Assembly (NCBI GenBank): GCA_964439625.1
Contig: CAYTPI010000005.1
Location: 124,001 to 188,000, forward strand
Length of the DNA: 64,000 bases
Source: CAYTPI01 sp964439625
GTDB taxonomy: Bacteria; Chloroflexota; Anaerolineae; Aggregatilineales; UBA3940
Direction: 5' to 3'
Shown piece by piece: positions 9,445-19,263 of this stretch. The notes beneath the pieces were generated by a model, which was given only the letters and a program-made list of their open reading frames with translations, had not been told where the DNA came from and ran no database searches. Numbering within the stretch: position 1 is the first letter of the stretch; each line of letters opens with the position of its first letter. Position numbers and translations under genes: made by a program.

Positions 9445-12400
9445 CGACCGACCTCGGCGTTGACCGCGTAAATGGTGGTTCCGCCTTCACTGTAAATAAC
9501 GTCTAGCATGCCAGCACGTACCATCTGGTCAAAAGCACGTAGCCCACCGTAGTCGGCATATAAGGCTCGTTCTAGTTCGCCAACCATAATAAGGTCGACG
9601 TTGTAAGCATTGATGATGTTCCACTTCATCCATGGGTCAGTGCTAGTGTAGGCCACCCAAACATCTTCCACCCGCTGAAAAACTTCACTGCTGCTCTCAG
9701 GCCGCTGTTGTCGTTGGTGCCAGTTCCATCCAATCACACTTGGGTAACCCGTGTAAATCGATATCCGGCTTCCCCAGCGGTACTCAGTTGTATGGGCTTC
9801 TAGAATTGTCGGTGTGCCGGTGATGCTCTCTTGCATCCAACGAATAGCGTCATAGTCGGGAGCCAGCGAGAAATAAACGCCCTCCTCGCCCCGGTCTACA
9901 TAGTTCATATAGGCCATACCATCGAGCGACTGCGGCGCGCCAGGGTTCCAGCGATCAGCGATCTTTGCTGGTGTGGCGGTTAATGGGTAGAGAGCGGCAA
10001 GTACCACCAGCAATGTTAACCCACTGGCCCAAGAAATTTGCAGAATCTGGCTCGCATTCCTCAGCCGCTGAATACTCCACCCAAGTGCAGCAGCACCACA
10101 AACAGCGTATAGCACCCAGACCTGTAGATAAAACTTGAAGACGGTATTCATGCGCCCAAGGTCACCTTGAAGCACAAATAAGTCAACTGCCAGTGAAATA
10201 CAACTAGCGAGCGCAATTAACGCCAGAACGAACCTTGGCATGGTGTCGGTTTCGGTGCGAGCACTTAACAACAAGGCTACCAACAAAAGAGGCAATGTAA
10301 TTGCGGCTACCTCGGTGAGGATTATGCTGGCGATCATACTCAGAACACTAATACCTACTAGGGCAATAACGAGCGACCAGTGGCGTGGTCTTCCCGTGAT
10401 CGTTCTTTTACTGCTTAATTGGTTCATCCAATCTCGTAATTGAATCAACATCCAGCCGATAATCAGATACAAAGACAGGCCGAACATCACAATGTAAACC
10501 CAAATTTTGGTGTGTGACCCTTGCCAACGTAAGAAGGTTGTATAACTGGTCTCATAATTGGCGATGTAAGGAAAGAAGAAGGCAATTGCCATGGCGGCGA
10601 ATAAGGCGACTTGCAGTACGATCAGGGCAAAGCCGACAAAGTATACGCTAACTTTCTCCGTTGCCTGTGACCGGGAATGCTCAACGGCGACGACCAAAAA
10701 ATAGGTGACGGAAAATACTGTTAATCCTAACAGAGCAGTGTTCAATAGTGCTGTTTGGCTGGGGGCTGTATTTGTTGCCGCTGCCTTATTTGCCGTCGCA
10801 AAAAAGTAAATTGCTGCCACTGCTACTGCGCTGATTGTACTAGTAAATGTGGCCGCGTTTAGAACGTGGTTATGCCGCTGGGCGGCTGCAGTGAACAAAA
10901 CCACCATGGTGCCAATGAGTAAATAGGTGGGGATGTCCCAAGTATTTGTTGCTATTAGCGAGCCTGCTGCTAATGCGCCAACTGTGATTATCAGCACACG
11001 CTGTACCCATAATTGCTCCCTTTTTGAGCTGCTGCGTAATATGGCAATAGCCCATGTCAAAATGAATAGTGTAATTGGCAGTGCAATCATGTGGGCATGG
11101 AGGTCAGCGTACAAAAAGGTAAACAGTGGGAACTCAGTAATCGGCTGAACCTCTGTCAAGCGATTGTCAGGGCCAATCGGCACGGGCATAATTCTTGTTG
11201 CGTTCCAGTACCATTCGCCTGTTGCAATTGGAATTAGTGGAGCACCTGGCTGGAGTGTAACCAGAAACCCGTTGAGAACGTCGACTAAATTAGGCAGTAA
11301 CTGGAATTCCCAAACGCCTTCACCACTACTAAGTTCTGCCAACCCATACAGATAAGTTCGTATTTGGCTCAGGTTTCCAAGAACTACCGTCGTAAACGCC
11401 GCGACAACTCCGATACTTGCTGGAAGCCATGAGGCTTGGCCCTCCGGGGTACTTTGCCTATTTGATTGCATAAGGTTGTATGCGACGGAAAATGCCCCGA
11501 TTCCTGTTAGGGCAAACAGCGTTGGAATAATTACATTGTATGCCAACGCTGATGGTATGCCAAGCAACAATACGGGAGCGCCTACCAGCACAAAACCAAA
11601 ATAATAATAGTTGATCGTGCCACCGCTAAACCAAGGGTCGTAGGGAGGGAAGGTCGATGATTGCAATACGGCATTGAAATAGGCGAAATCCATCGGTTTT
11701 TCGCCGCCGAAAACAGGGTGCCACAGGTCAGGGTTGCCGACGCGTACCAGCACAAAACCAATAAAGAGCGTCAACAGTAGGCCTTCAACGATGACGACGT
11801 AATTCCAATTTTCTCTGAACCAACCGAGTAACTTGCGGCGGTTGAACCATGCGACACTTATAGCCAACAGAGCAAAGACGGCTAACACCAATAGAAGTCC
11901 AGTACGACTCCAAGAGACGATATTGAGGCTTGCCAGTAGCCACCCAACCCAAGCGAGGAACAACAAGCCAAACAACCGGCTGACTGCATAACCTCGGTCG
12001 GGAAGCGATGAAAATACAAACATCAAAACCGGATAGGCAAGCAACCCTATACTGCTGATCAACAGCCACCAGATTATGACTGTCAGAGTTTGGTTCTCAG
12101 CGTAGAAATTCGTGGGCTGCGACGATTCCTGAGCAGAAATAATGCTCTGTGAGGAAGATAAGTCAATGCGTTCTGTTGTCGTCGTTGGGATTGGTAGATC
12201 AACCGGGCGACCGCGTGCATTGCGTGCACCCTCCCGGACGACGGCATCTAAGTCTGCCTGATTCAGGATACTTTCCGTAACGGCTGCCGAATAGCTGTCT
12301 GACTTCTCGAAGATAAACACGCGCGGATGATCATAGACTGTCCAAGCTTCATCAGCATTGTCATCAATGAATTCAATCGGGCCAATGTTGGGTCGCGAAG

Positions 12401-14711
12401 TAAATTCAGCCACTAAATCAAAACCTAGGTCGCCGCTAAAAAGTGCCTCATAATAGTCAATTGTCATCGGCCAGCGGCGAGGGTTACGCGTCAGAGAGTC
12501 ATAGAAGCGGTTGCTTGAAATTACGATGTAATCTGTGTGATTAAGAATGTATTGGAAGCGCTCGCGCTTCTCTTCTGTATCCTCCCAAACAACGTTAAAT
12601 ACCAGCGAATGATACATGGCACTCCATGCATCGTAAGGAGTCATACGGAGCGGGAGAGCGTCGTCCCAAACATCCTCGTTTGCAATAATTGATCCACCAA
12701 ACTGTAGCGGCCCGCCCTGCAATACTTCAACCGATAAGTAGTAGGTCGTATTTTCCTGTAGGATGACGGGATTTATCGGCACTGTATAGGGTACGCCCCG
12801 AATAGCATCGGACTGCGCTAGAAAATCACCACGTATCACGCCTTGACTGACAATATTGGTCGCTGCGAAATCACTACTGATTGTTACTAACAACGTCTTT
12901 TCAGTATCGCGGTCGAACGGATCAGTGACGTAATTTAGACGAATTTCTGATACACCCCCCGTTGCATTGATATCAAAGCCGATAGTGTAACCAACGTTCT
13001 CGTTGAGAACGGTCTGTCGGATAATTGGTCGTGTTAAGTCTTCTTCAATCCCAACCCCGGGTAGTGTATCAGAGCTGGTTGATACCCAATTGTCCCAGAA
13101 ACCGATTTGATAAGTCTGCGACTCGGCACCTGTTTCGACAATGATTGTGGCGTCCGACGGAATGTTCTCAACAATCCATCGTGAGGCTTCCACACGTGTT
13201 ACTGGGCGAGTGTAGATGCGTGTGACAGCCCAAGCCCAAGCGGTAGTTGAGGCTAGTATTGTTAACCCAAGGGCCGCAGGCACTAACCGTGACCAATGGA
13301 AAGCAGGTGCATTGTGCTCGTCAATTAGCTTACTAATGCGTTTCCATAATGTTGAAAGCGCCCAGCCACTGATCAGCGCAAGAAACGGATAGATGGGCAA
13401 AAAGTAGCGCATCGTCATGACCCATGCTGTACCCTGCCAAAAGAAGATGAGAAGCGTCCAAGTAACAGGCAGGATTAAGCGCTGATATTCTGGGTTTCTA
13501 CGTGCTATCTCCCAGATTGCCCAAATAATTGAGAACCAACTGAAAATACCGAGTGGGATGCCTAGCCCAGTCCTAACCATATCCGTCAGTGGGTATAACA
13601 AAGGAATTCTCTGTGCCCACTGATGGTTGGGTGGGATATCTGCATTGCCCGAAACAAGCCAACTGACCTCCCGCATCTGACGCAGCCAATCTGGGTTAGG
13701 GCGGAAGCCAACCGGGTCAAGAATTTGGCTGAGAATATCGACTAGAAGTCCCACCTCGGCGCGGATAATTGGAATGGTTGCCAGCGACCCAGCAGGCAAA
13801 AAAGCATAGGGTTGAGCCAGTCGAAATACGATGATCGTAAAGACTCCCGCAACGCTTAACCCAATAAAACCACCAAGGGCGCGCCTCCTGATATATTGTG
13901 GCTGTGCTTCAAGGCTGGCATATGAAATTTCAAATTCGTTGAAAATGCGAATTGCAATTGCCACTGCGAGTATGATAGCTAGTGGCACAATGCTAATCTT
14001 GCTGCCCATCGCTAGACCAAGCCCGATACCAAAAGCGATGTAGTTAAACCAATTGTGTTCATCAAGTGATCGAGTAGCGAAGTAGAAGGCAAGCACTGTG
14101 AAAAAATTAGCGATTGGGTCAACCGTCCAAAAATGTGATAATTGAATCGGCAGTGCTGCAAAGCTGTAGAATGCAGCACCTAGTAACCCAGCGCGGTAAT
14201 CAAATAGGCGCTTGCCGATGAAATAAACCATGACGATGGTGAGTAGATCGCTAATGGCGACAACTGACCGCCCAACAATGTAAATATCGAAATACGTTGT
14301 CATCTGAAAGGCTTCAGCGGCAAGTCGCACAATAGTCAATGGTAGGTTGCCGTATACATAAAAGGCGTGCCCGACGTTATTGGGGTTTAACGTTGAAACG
14401 GTTGTATCCAGATAGGTGCTAAATGAATTTGGCACCAGTACCGCCGATGATACCGTGGTCATAAAGCGCTCATCCGGATGCAAGAGTTGGCCCTCGTCCC
14501 AGTCCTGACCGATGAAGCGTAGGTATGTACTTGCAACCACAATGAGCATCAGCAAGACAAAGCTGACGACAAGCTGTACCTCGGTTAAGGCGGGCCTTTT
14601 TTGTTGTGAGGCCTGTACTTTTTTTGTTGACACGTGCCTGATAGGTATCCCCTGTACCGCGCATATCGAAGTGTGAACGTTACACACGCATACATACACC
14701 CGCACCTCCAC
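9441..14711 (-). CDS. Giant GT39/PMT-like plus DUF2298 fusion membrane protein
   Basis: About 1756 residues, two polytopic halves. The N-terminal half (to about 500) is PMT/GT39-like, with the first-loop acidic motif HPDER at 78-82. It is followed by about 300 soluble residues with beta-rich character. From about 870 a complete DUF2298 half begins, with EKPMDF near 1005, YYYFGF, DLHAH near 1200 and GWNWHQRQ near the end. The start is uncertain: 14711 is GTG, a GGAGG lies just upstream of another in-frame GTG at 14699, and GTG at 14633 (VSTKKV) begins the first stretch that looks like a normal cytoplasmic tail. A rho-independent terminator lies only 23 bp upstream, so this gene may have its own promoter. 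Predicted role: membrane glycosyltransfer to surface polymers. Confidence 0.75.
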   Translation of the reverse strand: MEVRVYVCVCNVHTSICAVQGIPIRHVSTKKVQASQQKRPALTEVQLVVSFVLLMLIVVASTYLRFIGQDWDEGQLLHPDERFMTTVSSAVLVPNSFSTYLDTTVSTLNPNNVGHAFYVYGNLPLTIVRLAAEAFQMTTYFDIYIVGRSVVAISDLLTIVMVYFIGKRLFDYRAGLLGAAFYSFAALPIQLSHFWTVDPIANFFTVLAFYFATRSLDEHNWFNYIAFGIGLGLAMGSKISIVPLAIILAVAIAIRIFNEFEISYASLEAQPQYIRRRALGGFIGLSVAGVFTIIVFRLAQPYAFLPAGSLATIPIIRAEVGLLVDILSQILDPVGFRPNPDWLRQMREVSWLVSGNADIPPNHQWAQRIPLLYPLTDMVRTGLGIPLGIFSWFSIIWAIWEIARRNPEYQRLILPVTWTLLIFFWQGTAWVMTMRYFLPIYPFLALISGWALSTLWKRISKLIDEHNAPAFHWSRLVPAALGLTILASTTAWAWAVTRIYTRPVTRVEASRWIVENIPSDATIIVETGAESQTYQIGFWDNWVSTSSDTLPGVGIEEDLTRPIIRQTVLNENVGYTIGFDINATGGVSEIRLNYVTDPFDRDTEKTLLVTISSDFAATNIVSQGVIRGDFLAQSDAIRGVPYTVPINPVILQENTTYYLSVEVLQGGPLQFGGSIIANEDVWDDALPLRMTPYDAWSAMYHSLVFNVVWEDTEEKRERFQYILNHTDYIVISSNRFYDSLTRNPRRWPMTIDYYEALFSGDLGFDLVAEFTSRPNIGPIEFIDDNADEAWTVYDHPRVFIFEKSDSYSAAVTESILNQADLDAVVREGARNARGRPVDLPIPTTTTERIDLSSSQSIISAQESSQPTNFYAENQTLTVIIWWLLISSIGLLAYPVLMFVFSSLPDRGYAVSRLFGLLFLAWVGWLLASLNIVSWSRTGLLLVLAVFALLAISVAWFNRRKLLGWFRENWNYVVIVEGLLLTLFIGFVLVRVGNPDLWHPVFGGEKPMDFAYFNAVLQSSTFPPYDPWFSGGTINYYYFGFVLVGAPVLLLGIPSALAYNVIIPTLFALTGIGAFSVAYNLMQSNRQSTPEGQASWLPASIGVVAAFTTVVLGNLSQIRTYLYGLAELSSGEGVWEFQLLPNLVDVLNGFLVTLQPGAPLIPIATGEWYWNATRIMPVPIGPDNRLTEVQPITEFPLFTFLYADLHAHMIALPITLFILTWAIAILRSSSKREQLWVQRVLIITVGALAAGSLIATNTWDIPTYLLIGTMVVLFTAAAQRHNHVLNAATFTSTISAVAVAAIYFFATANKAAATNTAPSQTALLNTALLGLTVFSVTYFLVVAVEHSRSQATEKVSVYFVGFALIVLQVALFAAMAIAFFFPYIANYETSYTTFLRWQGSHTKIWVYIVMFGLSLYLIIGWMLIQLRDWMNQLSSKRTITGRPRHWSLVIALVGISVLSMIASIILTEVAAITLPLLLVALLLSARTETDTMPRFVLALIALASCISLAVDLFVLQGDLGRMNTVFKFYLQVWVLYAVCGAAALGWSIQRLRNASQILQISWASGLTLLVVLAALYPLTATPAKIADRWNPGAPQSLDGMAYMNYVDRGEEGVYFSLAPDYDAIRWMQESITGTPTILEAHTTEYRWGSRISIYTGYPSVIGWNWHQRQQRPESSSEVFQRVEDVWVAYTSTDPWMKWNIINAYNVDLIMVGELERALYADYGGLRAFDQMVRAGMLDVIYSEGGTTIYAVNAEVGR

Positions 14712-14733
14712 TGAGGCTTACAATCCGGGCATA

Positions 14734-14758
14734 CAAAAAGGTCAGCACAAATGCTGAC
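14734..14758 (-). terminator. Rho-independent terminator
   Basis: On the minus strand GTCAGCA-TTTG-TGCTGAC (arms at 14752-14758 and 14741-14747) is a perfect 7-bp stem with a 4-nt loop, followed directly by CTTTTTG. It lies 65 bp downstream of the 14824-17196 gene and 23 bp upstream of the giant fusion gene, separating two transcription units or acting as an attenuator between them. Confidence 0.7.
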
Positions 14759-14772
14759 TACCACGCTGGATT

Positions 14773-14800
14773 ACTTTAGCGGAAAGTATTCACTTTGCAA
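14773..14800 (-). promoter_or_regulatory. Possible promoter before the giant fusion gene
   Basis: Minus strand: TTGCAA at 14800-14795 and TAAAGT at 14778-14773 with 16 bp between them. If used, transcription would begin about 10 bp before the terminator hairpin at 14734-14758, so the fusion gene would be read only by read-through. The match is moderate and could be chance. Confidence 0.25.
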
Positions 14801-14823
14801 GTCTCAATCTGTGCCGTGTGTTT

Positions 14824-17196
14824 TTAGGGAACGACGTAGACGTAATAACTCTGTGCCGCGATCTCCGCCTCTATCAACTCAAGCTCGCCGCCGGGGTAAA
14901 CTGCTTCGAGTACATCCTGCGCACGTTGATCTTGCTGATTAAAGACAAATATGAGCGGACGTGTGTCGAATATCTCCGGTTCGGTTACCAACCGGTTTGC
15001 CATGTCGAGCGAGTCGATGAAGACGCGCTCAAACGTGATGTCACCCAGCTCTGCGCCAAATGCGCGATGGTCTTGCCAGAATGGATAACTGATCAACCAA
15101 ACACCGTCGATGTTATCTGGGTCAGTGCCGGTTTCAGCTAAGGCTGCCTGTGCGCCCGTTGCCAGCAACCGAGGGTAGGGGGCCGCCTGCAAGTATGCCT
15201 GATGATACTGATTGAAATACAGATCGAAATTCAGTGTTAATGCCCCAGCAAGTAGCAGCACTAGAAAGCCGTAGGTTGTTCCTTTGAACAATCTTGTGGT
15301 TGATGCGCGCACTGTATACTGCCGAATAATCGAAAGAGGCCACGCTGCGAGTACTATCACGAGTGGTAGAGTACCACTTGCCCTGGTTGTACTTGGGTTT
15401 TCTGTTGGAAATGCGATTGCTAGTGCAGATGGTAGCAGCATCAGTAAGATAGCTGCGAGGACGAACCAATCGGCAGGGTCGCGGCGAAGCCACAAGCGCA
15501 CAAGCCAAACACTGATGCCAAAAATCAATAAGGCACCGGTGACAAGGTCGAGTGCAGGTTGCCCTGGAACAGAACTGATCCAAGCCTGGTCGCCCTCGAA
15601 ATTGTACATCCGGACGGCATCATAATAATTGTCGGCAAGGACTATGGCTGCATTGCCTTGAATCTCAGCTTCGTTGTTCGTCGTGCGATTGATCACTCGG
15701 TTCCATAGTTGCTGCGGGAAATCGACCCACACGCGTAGCATCGGGACAAACATCACTACAGCAATTATGCCGGCAGCAGTTAAGTTGAGCACCTGCCGCG
15801 CGGCTGTATTCAAAGCCTTTGTACGCAAAATATCGTGCGGTCTATTTTTCTGAAGCAGTAAGGGAAACACAAATCCTGCTAGGGTGATTAAGCAGGCCGC
15901 CATGGCAACCAATGGAACAAGCCGCATCGCTTGGTAAGAATATACGCCCACACCCATCCACAGCCCTGCCCAGATCCACGCCCGTCGTAAGCCAGTGCGA
16001 ATACCGCGGATCAGGCAGATAACAACGAGAGTGAATACTAAAGGTGTCAGTGATATTCGTAAGGCTAACCGAGCTAAGACGGTATGCCACCATGATATCG
16101 CCAACAGGCCTGCCGCCCACAAGCCTGTTTCCCAGTCAACCAGTTCTCGCCCCAATAGAACAATCACCGGCAGTAAAAGCATCGCCCAGAATGCAGATAC
16201 GAGTTTGAGCGTTAGAAACGTCCAACCCGTACCAAACAAGTTCGCTGTCCAAGCAACCACATAGAAGTGTAATGCCTCTCGACCGCCGTTATTGATGAAG
16301 AAAATACTGGTGATGCCTAACTCAGAGATGCGGTAGGCATCCAGTAACTTCTCGACGTGGTCGCTGGTCATCTCTGGTGGGGTTGTCTCAAGCTGGTAAT
16401 AGCGGAAGAAAGCGCCGAGCCCAATAATCACGATCAGGATGCTTACGCGCCAAAAGGTTCGCTGCTGCCATAATTTGTTACCGAGGTCGCTCAATTCAGA
16501 GGCGATATCACCGCTGAGTGTAAAAACATCTCGTTCACTGAATGCGAGTACAACGCAGAGAATACTGGCTGCCCAGGTCAAAATTCCGATGGTCCGAAAC
16601 GTGTTATTTGCCGAGAGTACAAATGTCATAGCGCTGAATGCAATCGCGCCACCTAACATAGTGAGCCGTAGTACCAAGTCGTAGCGGTCAACACTTTGGA
16701 GTGGGCGGGAAACGCCACCGCCTGAAACACTCGGACCTCGGGTTATGAGTGGCCTATGTTCCAACAGCATCTGAAAAACCAGCACGGCTGCCCAGAGTGA
16801 CCCACCTAGCAGAAATAACACCCAAGAAATGATACTGTCTGACACGCCTAGTGCTGTAATTTGCCCGAGTAAGATGACACCGAAGGCAATCAAAATACCG
16901 CTGAATACCAACCAGGGTTTGGTTTCTGGCCCTGATGGAACAACCATAACAGTATCAGGGTATGTTTGTACGCCGGGTGTATCTAACAAAATGGATGGTT
17001 GCTGTGGCTCGGGGGAGGGTAAATTGCTGGCGATTGCATCAAGCGCACGGGAGACATTCTTGCTTGGTGCAAAGTCATCCGATGTTATCTCCCGTTCTGG
17101 TAGGAAAACCGCCCTGATAACATCCCTAATTGTGATGCGCCCTTGCTGTTGGTTACTGTCTTTAGCACCGTCTTCGGGAAGGGGTGGCTCAGTCAA
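14824..17196 (-). CDS. GT39/ArnT-like GT-C membrane glycosyltransferase with long cytoplasmic N-terminus
   Basis: 790 residues from a TTG start at 17196. GGGAGA at 17207-17202 stands 5 bp before this TTG, and the TTG overlaps the methyltransferase stop by only 8 bp. The ATG at 17256 would overlap the upstream gene by 68 bp, so I prefer the TTG. About 130 residues of Pro/Ser-rich cytoplasmic sequence precede the first helices. The first-loop acid is in MTSDHVEK (near residue 275). A run of helices follows, with the ArnT/PMT-like stretch from RYYQLETTPP to SYQAMRLVPL. The last 100 residues are soluble. Probable function: transfer from polyprenyl-phosphate sugars to a surface glycan or protein. 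A terminator follows its stop. Confidence 0.75.
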   Translation of the reverse strand: MTEPPLPEDGAKDSNQQQGRITIRDVIRAVFLPEREITSDDFAPSKNVSRALDAIASNLPSPEPQQPSILLDTPGVQTYPDTVMVVPSGPETKPWLVFSGILIAFGVILLGQITALGVSDSIISWVLFLLGGSLWAAVLVFQMLLEHRPLITRGPSVSGGGVSRPLQSVDRYDLVLRLTMLGGAIAFSAMTFVLSANNTFRTIGILTWAASILCVVLAFSERDVFTLSGDIASELSDLGNKLWQQRTFWRVSILIVIIGLGAFFRYYQLETTPPEMTSDHVEKLLDAYRISELGITSIFFINNGGREALHFYVVAWTANLFGTGWTFLTLKLVSAFWAMLLLPVIVLLGRELVDWETGLWAAGLLAISWWHTVLARLALRISLTPLVFTLVVICLIRGIRTGLRRAWIWAGLWMGVGVYSYQAMRLVPLVAMAACLITLAGFVFPLLLQKNRPHDILRTKALNTAARQVLNLTAAGIIAVVMFVPMLRVWVDFPQQLWNRVINRTTNNEAEIQGNAAIVLADNYYDAVRMYNFEGDQAWISSVPGQPALDLVTGALLIFGISVWLVRLWLRRDPADWFVLAAILLMLLPSALAIAFPTENPSTTRASGTLPLVIVLAAWPLSIIRQYTVRASTTRLFKGTTYGFLVLLLAGALTLNFDLYFNQYHQAYLQAAPYPRLLATGAQAALAETGTDPDNIDGVWLISYPFWQDHRAFGAELGDITFERVFIDSLDMANRLVTEPEIFDTRPLIFVFNQQDQRAQDVLEAVYPGGELELIEAEIAAQSYYVYVVP

Positions 17197-18064
17197 GTGG
17201 GTCTCCCGTACTGTGCTTTTGTGCCAGGAGGCATAAGTTGACCGTAGGCCGTCCACTTGGTTCGTCCATCACGTTCTTCTGGTCAAACCATTCGAACATC
17301 GTCAGGCCAATATTCACAGGGTTGAGTATCCCGCCACGCTCACCAGATAGGTTATGTCGATCTGCGGCTGAAGCCATCCGTGATGGCAGAAGCCCCGCCT
17401 CGAGTACTTCCTTACCAAAGCCATAGACAATGTTGTGTATGAATGGAAAGCTGTAGTGGGTGAAGGCTCGCTCCGCGATGATATTGAGTCCAGCGACGGT
17501 CACTGCGTAGCGTAGTTGTTCTTCGGTGTATAGCCGCACATGATTAGCCCACAAACCCGACAGGGGCCCTTTACGGATTTTCGTATTAAATACGTCTTCC
17601 AACGTTCTATTGAGCGGATCCCACCAGAAAGGATAATTTGCGTTTGGTACAGTAATAGCGATTAATCCGCCCGGCCTTAGCACTCGTTTGACTTCTTTCA
17701 AAGCGCGAATGTCATCATCGACGTGCTCTAAAACCTCTGACAAAATTGCTTTATCAAAAATGGCATCCCCGAATGGGAGAGCGTAAAGATTAGCTTTGGC
17801 TAGTCCAACAGCAGGATCACAGTGCAGCGTGCGCTTAGCAATGCTAAGTGGTAGCCAATCGAGTTCAACCCCGGTGACAGTTGCTTTCGTAACATGGCGG
17901 ATGAAGCGTGGGTAGAAGCCGCGTCCGCAACCGCCATCCAGAATGTGGTCGCTATCTTGTGGCTTGAGCCATTCAAATATCGTCTTAACGCGGCGACGGT
18001 AGGCCATATCTGCTTCGTTGGCTACCATTCGCTCGATCTTCTCTTGCTGCTGTGCATCCATCAT
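17189..18064 (-). CDS. Class I SAM-dependent methyltransferase
   Basis: 291 residues. Motif I is DGGCGRGF at 43-50, the motif II acid is in GVELDW at 65-70, and the motif IV/post region is LSEVLEHVDDD followed by LRPGGLIAITVPN, the Methyltransf_11/UbiE type layout. The C-terminus is longer than a minimal domain and includes WWDPLNRTLEDVF, as in methyltransferases of polysaccharide clusters. It overlaps the GT4 gene upstream by 4 bp and the GT-C gene downstream by 8 bp. Likely role: O-methylation of a sugar or lipid-linked intermediate of the surface glycan (inference from neighbours). Confidence 0.85.
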   Translation of the reverse strand: MMDAQQQEKIERMVANEADMAYRRRVKTIFEWLKPQDSDHILDGGCGRGFYPRFIRHVTKATVTGVELDWLPLSIAKRTLHCDPAVGLAKANLYALPFGDAIFDKAILSEVLEHVDDDIRALKEVKRVLRPGGLIAITVPNANYPFWWDPLNRTLEDVFNTKIRKGPLSGLWANHVRLYTEEQLRYAVTVAGLNIIAERAFTHYSFPFIHNIVYGFGKEVLEAGLLPSRMASAADRHNLSGERGGILNPVNIGLTMFEWFDQKNVMDEPSGRPTVNLCLLAQKHSTGDPLD

Positions 18065-19245
18065 CGTTGGGTTTTTCGAGCTTCCTCTGCTGCATAGCGA
18101 AAATGTTGCTCGTAACGGTCGATGGTTTCTTCGAGGTTGAAAGCAGCGTCAATTACGCTCAATGGCTTGACATACTCTGAGCGGTCACCGAGGACATTGT
18201 TGATCCCAGCCGCCATGGCGGCTGGGTTGCCGGGCTCAACGACTTCTCCCATACCAGTCTTCTGAACGACAATCCGTGCGCCTGGTATGTTCGTTGAGAC
18301 GACGGGGGTTCCTGCTCGCATCGCTTCCACCTGAACAAGTGCAAAGCACTCTGAGTCACTTGGTAGAGAAAGCACGTCACAGGCGGCGTAGAAGTTCATA
18401 ACCTCCTGTGGTTCACGCAATAGGCCAAGGAATTCCAAGCTGTCTTCGTGTTGCTTGATCAACGGTAAATGCTGCTCATAATACTTCTCATATTCTAGAT
18501 TATATTGTCCTGCGAAGACGATACGCGTGCCGGGAAACATTTCTTGGATCGCAGGTAGCGCTCTGATCAGCACATCAGGTCGTTTTTCTTCTACGAAACG
18601 ACCGGCGTATCCAATCAATTTGGCACTGCCATTTTGCCCGCGCAGCCATTTGTCGCGCAGTTCTTCGACAACCTGCGGCTGGGGGGCTGGCATCTTAATC
18701 GGAGGATGGACGACGACTGCCTTCTCACGAAAGGGCCTAACGTAGTAAGAGTGGTCAGCATAATCCTGGCTGTATGCGATGACCCGATGGGCTGCTCGAC
18801 CTGCCGTTTTGTAAAGCTCAAACGTGATCTGCTCCACAAGCCGATTGATTGCACCTCCAGGTAGCACAAGGTCGCCATGATGTGTAATCACCAGCCCACG
18901 TTTTAGCAACTTGGTATAAGCCGCGAATATAAATGTCTCGAACATGGGTGTGTGGATGCTTACAATATCGTGCATTTTGACCAGTTTCCAGGCGGCTTCG
19001 GGGTAGGCTGGCATGATCATGCCGCGCGTAATCCGAATGGGCGCCCAAAGCCGGATCACACGCACGCCGTTAATCACCTGCTCATCGCGAGCAAGTTTCA
19101 TATCATAGCGTGCACTCAAAACGGTGACGTCATGACCACGAGCGGCTAACCCCTCTGCTACCCGTTGAACGTGCAGCGTGAGACCCGTACGATGCGGTAG
19201 ATAATATTGTAATGCAATCAGAATTTTGAGTGGTCGGTCACTCAT
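18061..19245 (-). CDS. Family 4 glycosyltransferase (GT-B fold)
   Basis: 394 residues, the usual GT4 length. The N-terminal Rossmann half opens with LKILIALQYYLPHRTG and VAEGLAARGHDVTVLS. The C-terminal donor half begins near 210 with GYAGRFVEEKRPDVLI, and the E-x7-E type nucleotide-sugar motif is in SECFALVQVEAMRAGTPVV near residue 300. It is a cytosolic enzyme that adds a sugar from a nucleotide donor, probably onto a lipid carrier. It is coupled to the methyltransferase gene by an ATGA overlap and follows the flippase-like gene by 18 bp. Confidence 0.92.
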   Translation of the reverse strand: MSDRPLKILIALQYYLPHRTGLTLHVQRVAEGLAARGHDVTVLSARYDMKLARDEQVINGVRVIRLWAPIRITRGMIMPAYPEAAWKLVKMHDIVSIHTPMFETFIFAAYTKLLKRGLVITHHGDLVLPGGAINRLVEQITFELYKTAGRAAHRVIAYSQDYADHSYYVRPFREKAVVVHPPIKMPAPQPQVVEELRDKWLRGQNGSAKLIGYAGRFVEEKRPDVLIRALPAIQEMFPGTRIVFAGQYNLEYEKYYEQHLPLIKQHEDSLEFLGLLREPQEVMNFYAACDVLSLPSDSECFALVQVEAMRAGTPVVSTNIPGARIVVQKTGMGEVVEPGNPAAMAAGINNVLGDRSEYVKPLSVIDAAFNLEETIDRYEQHFRYAAEEARKTQR

Positions 19246-19263
19246 GGTCTGTCTAAACGCAAT

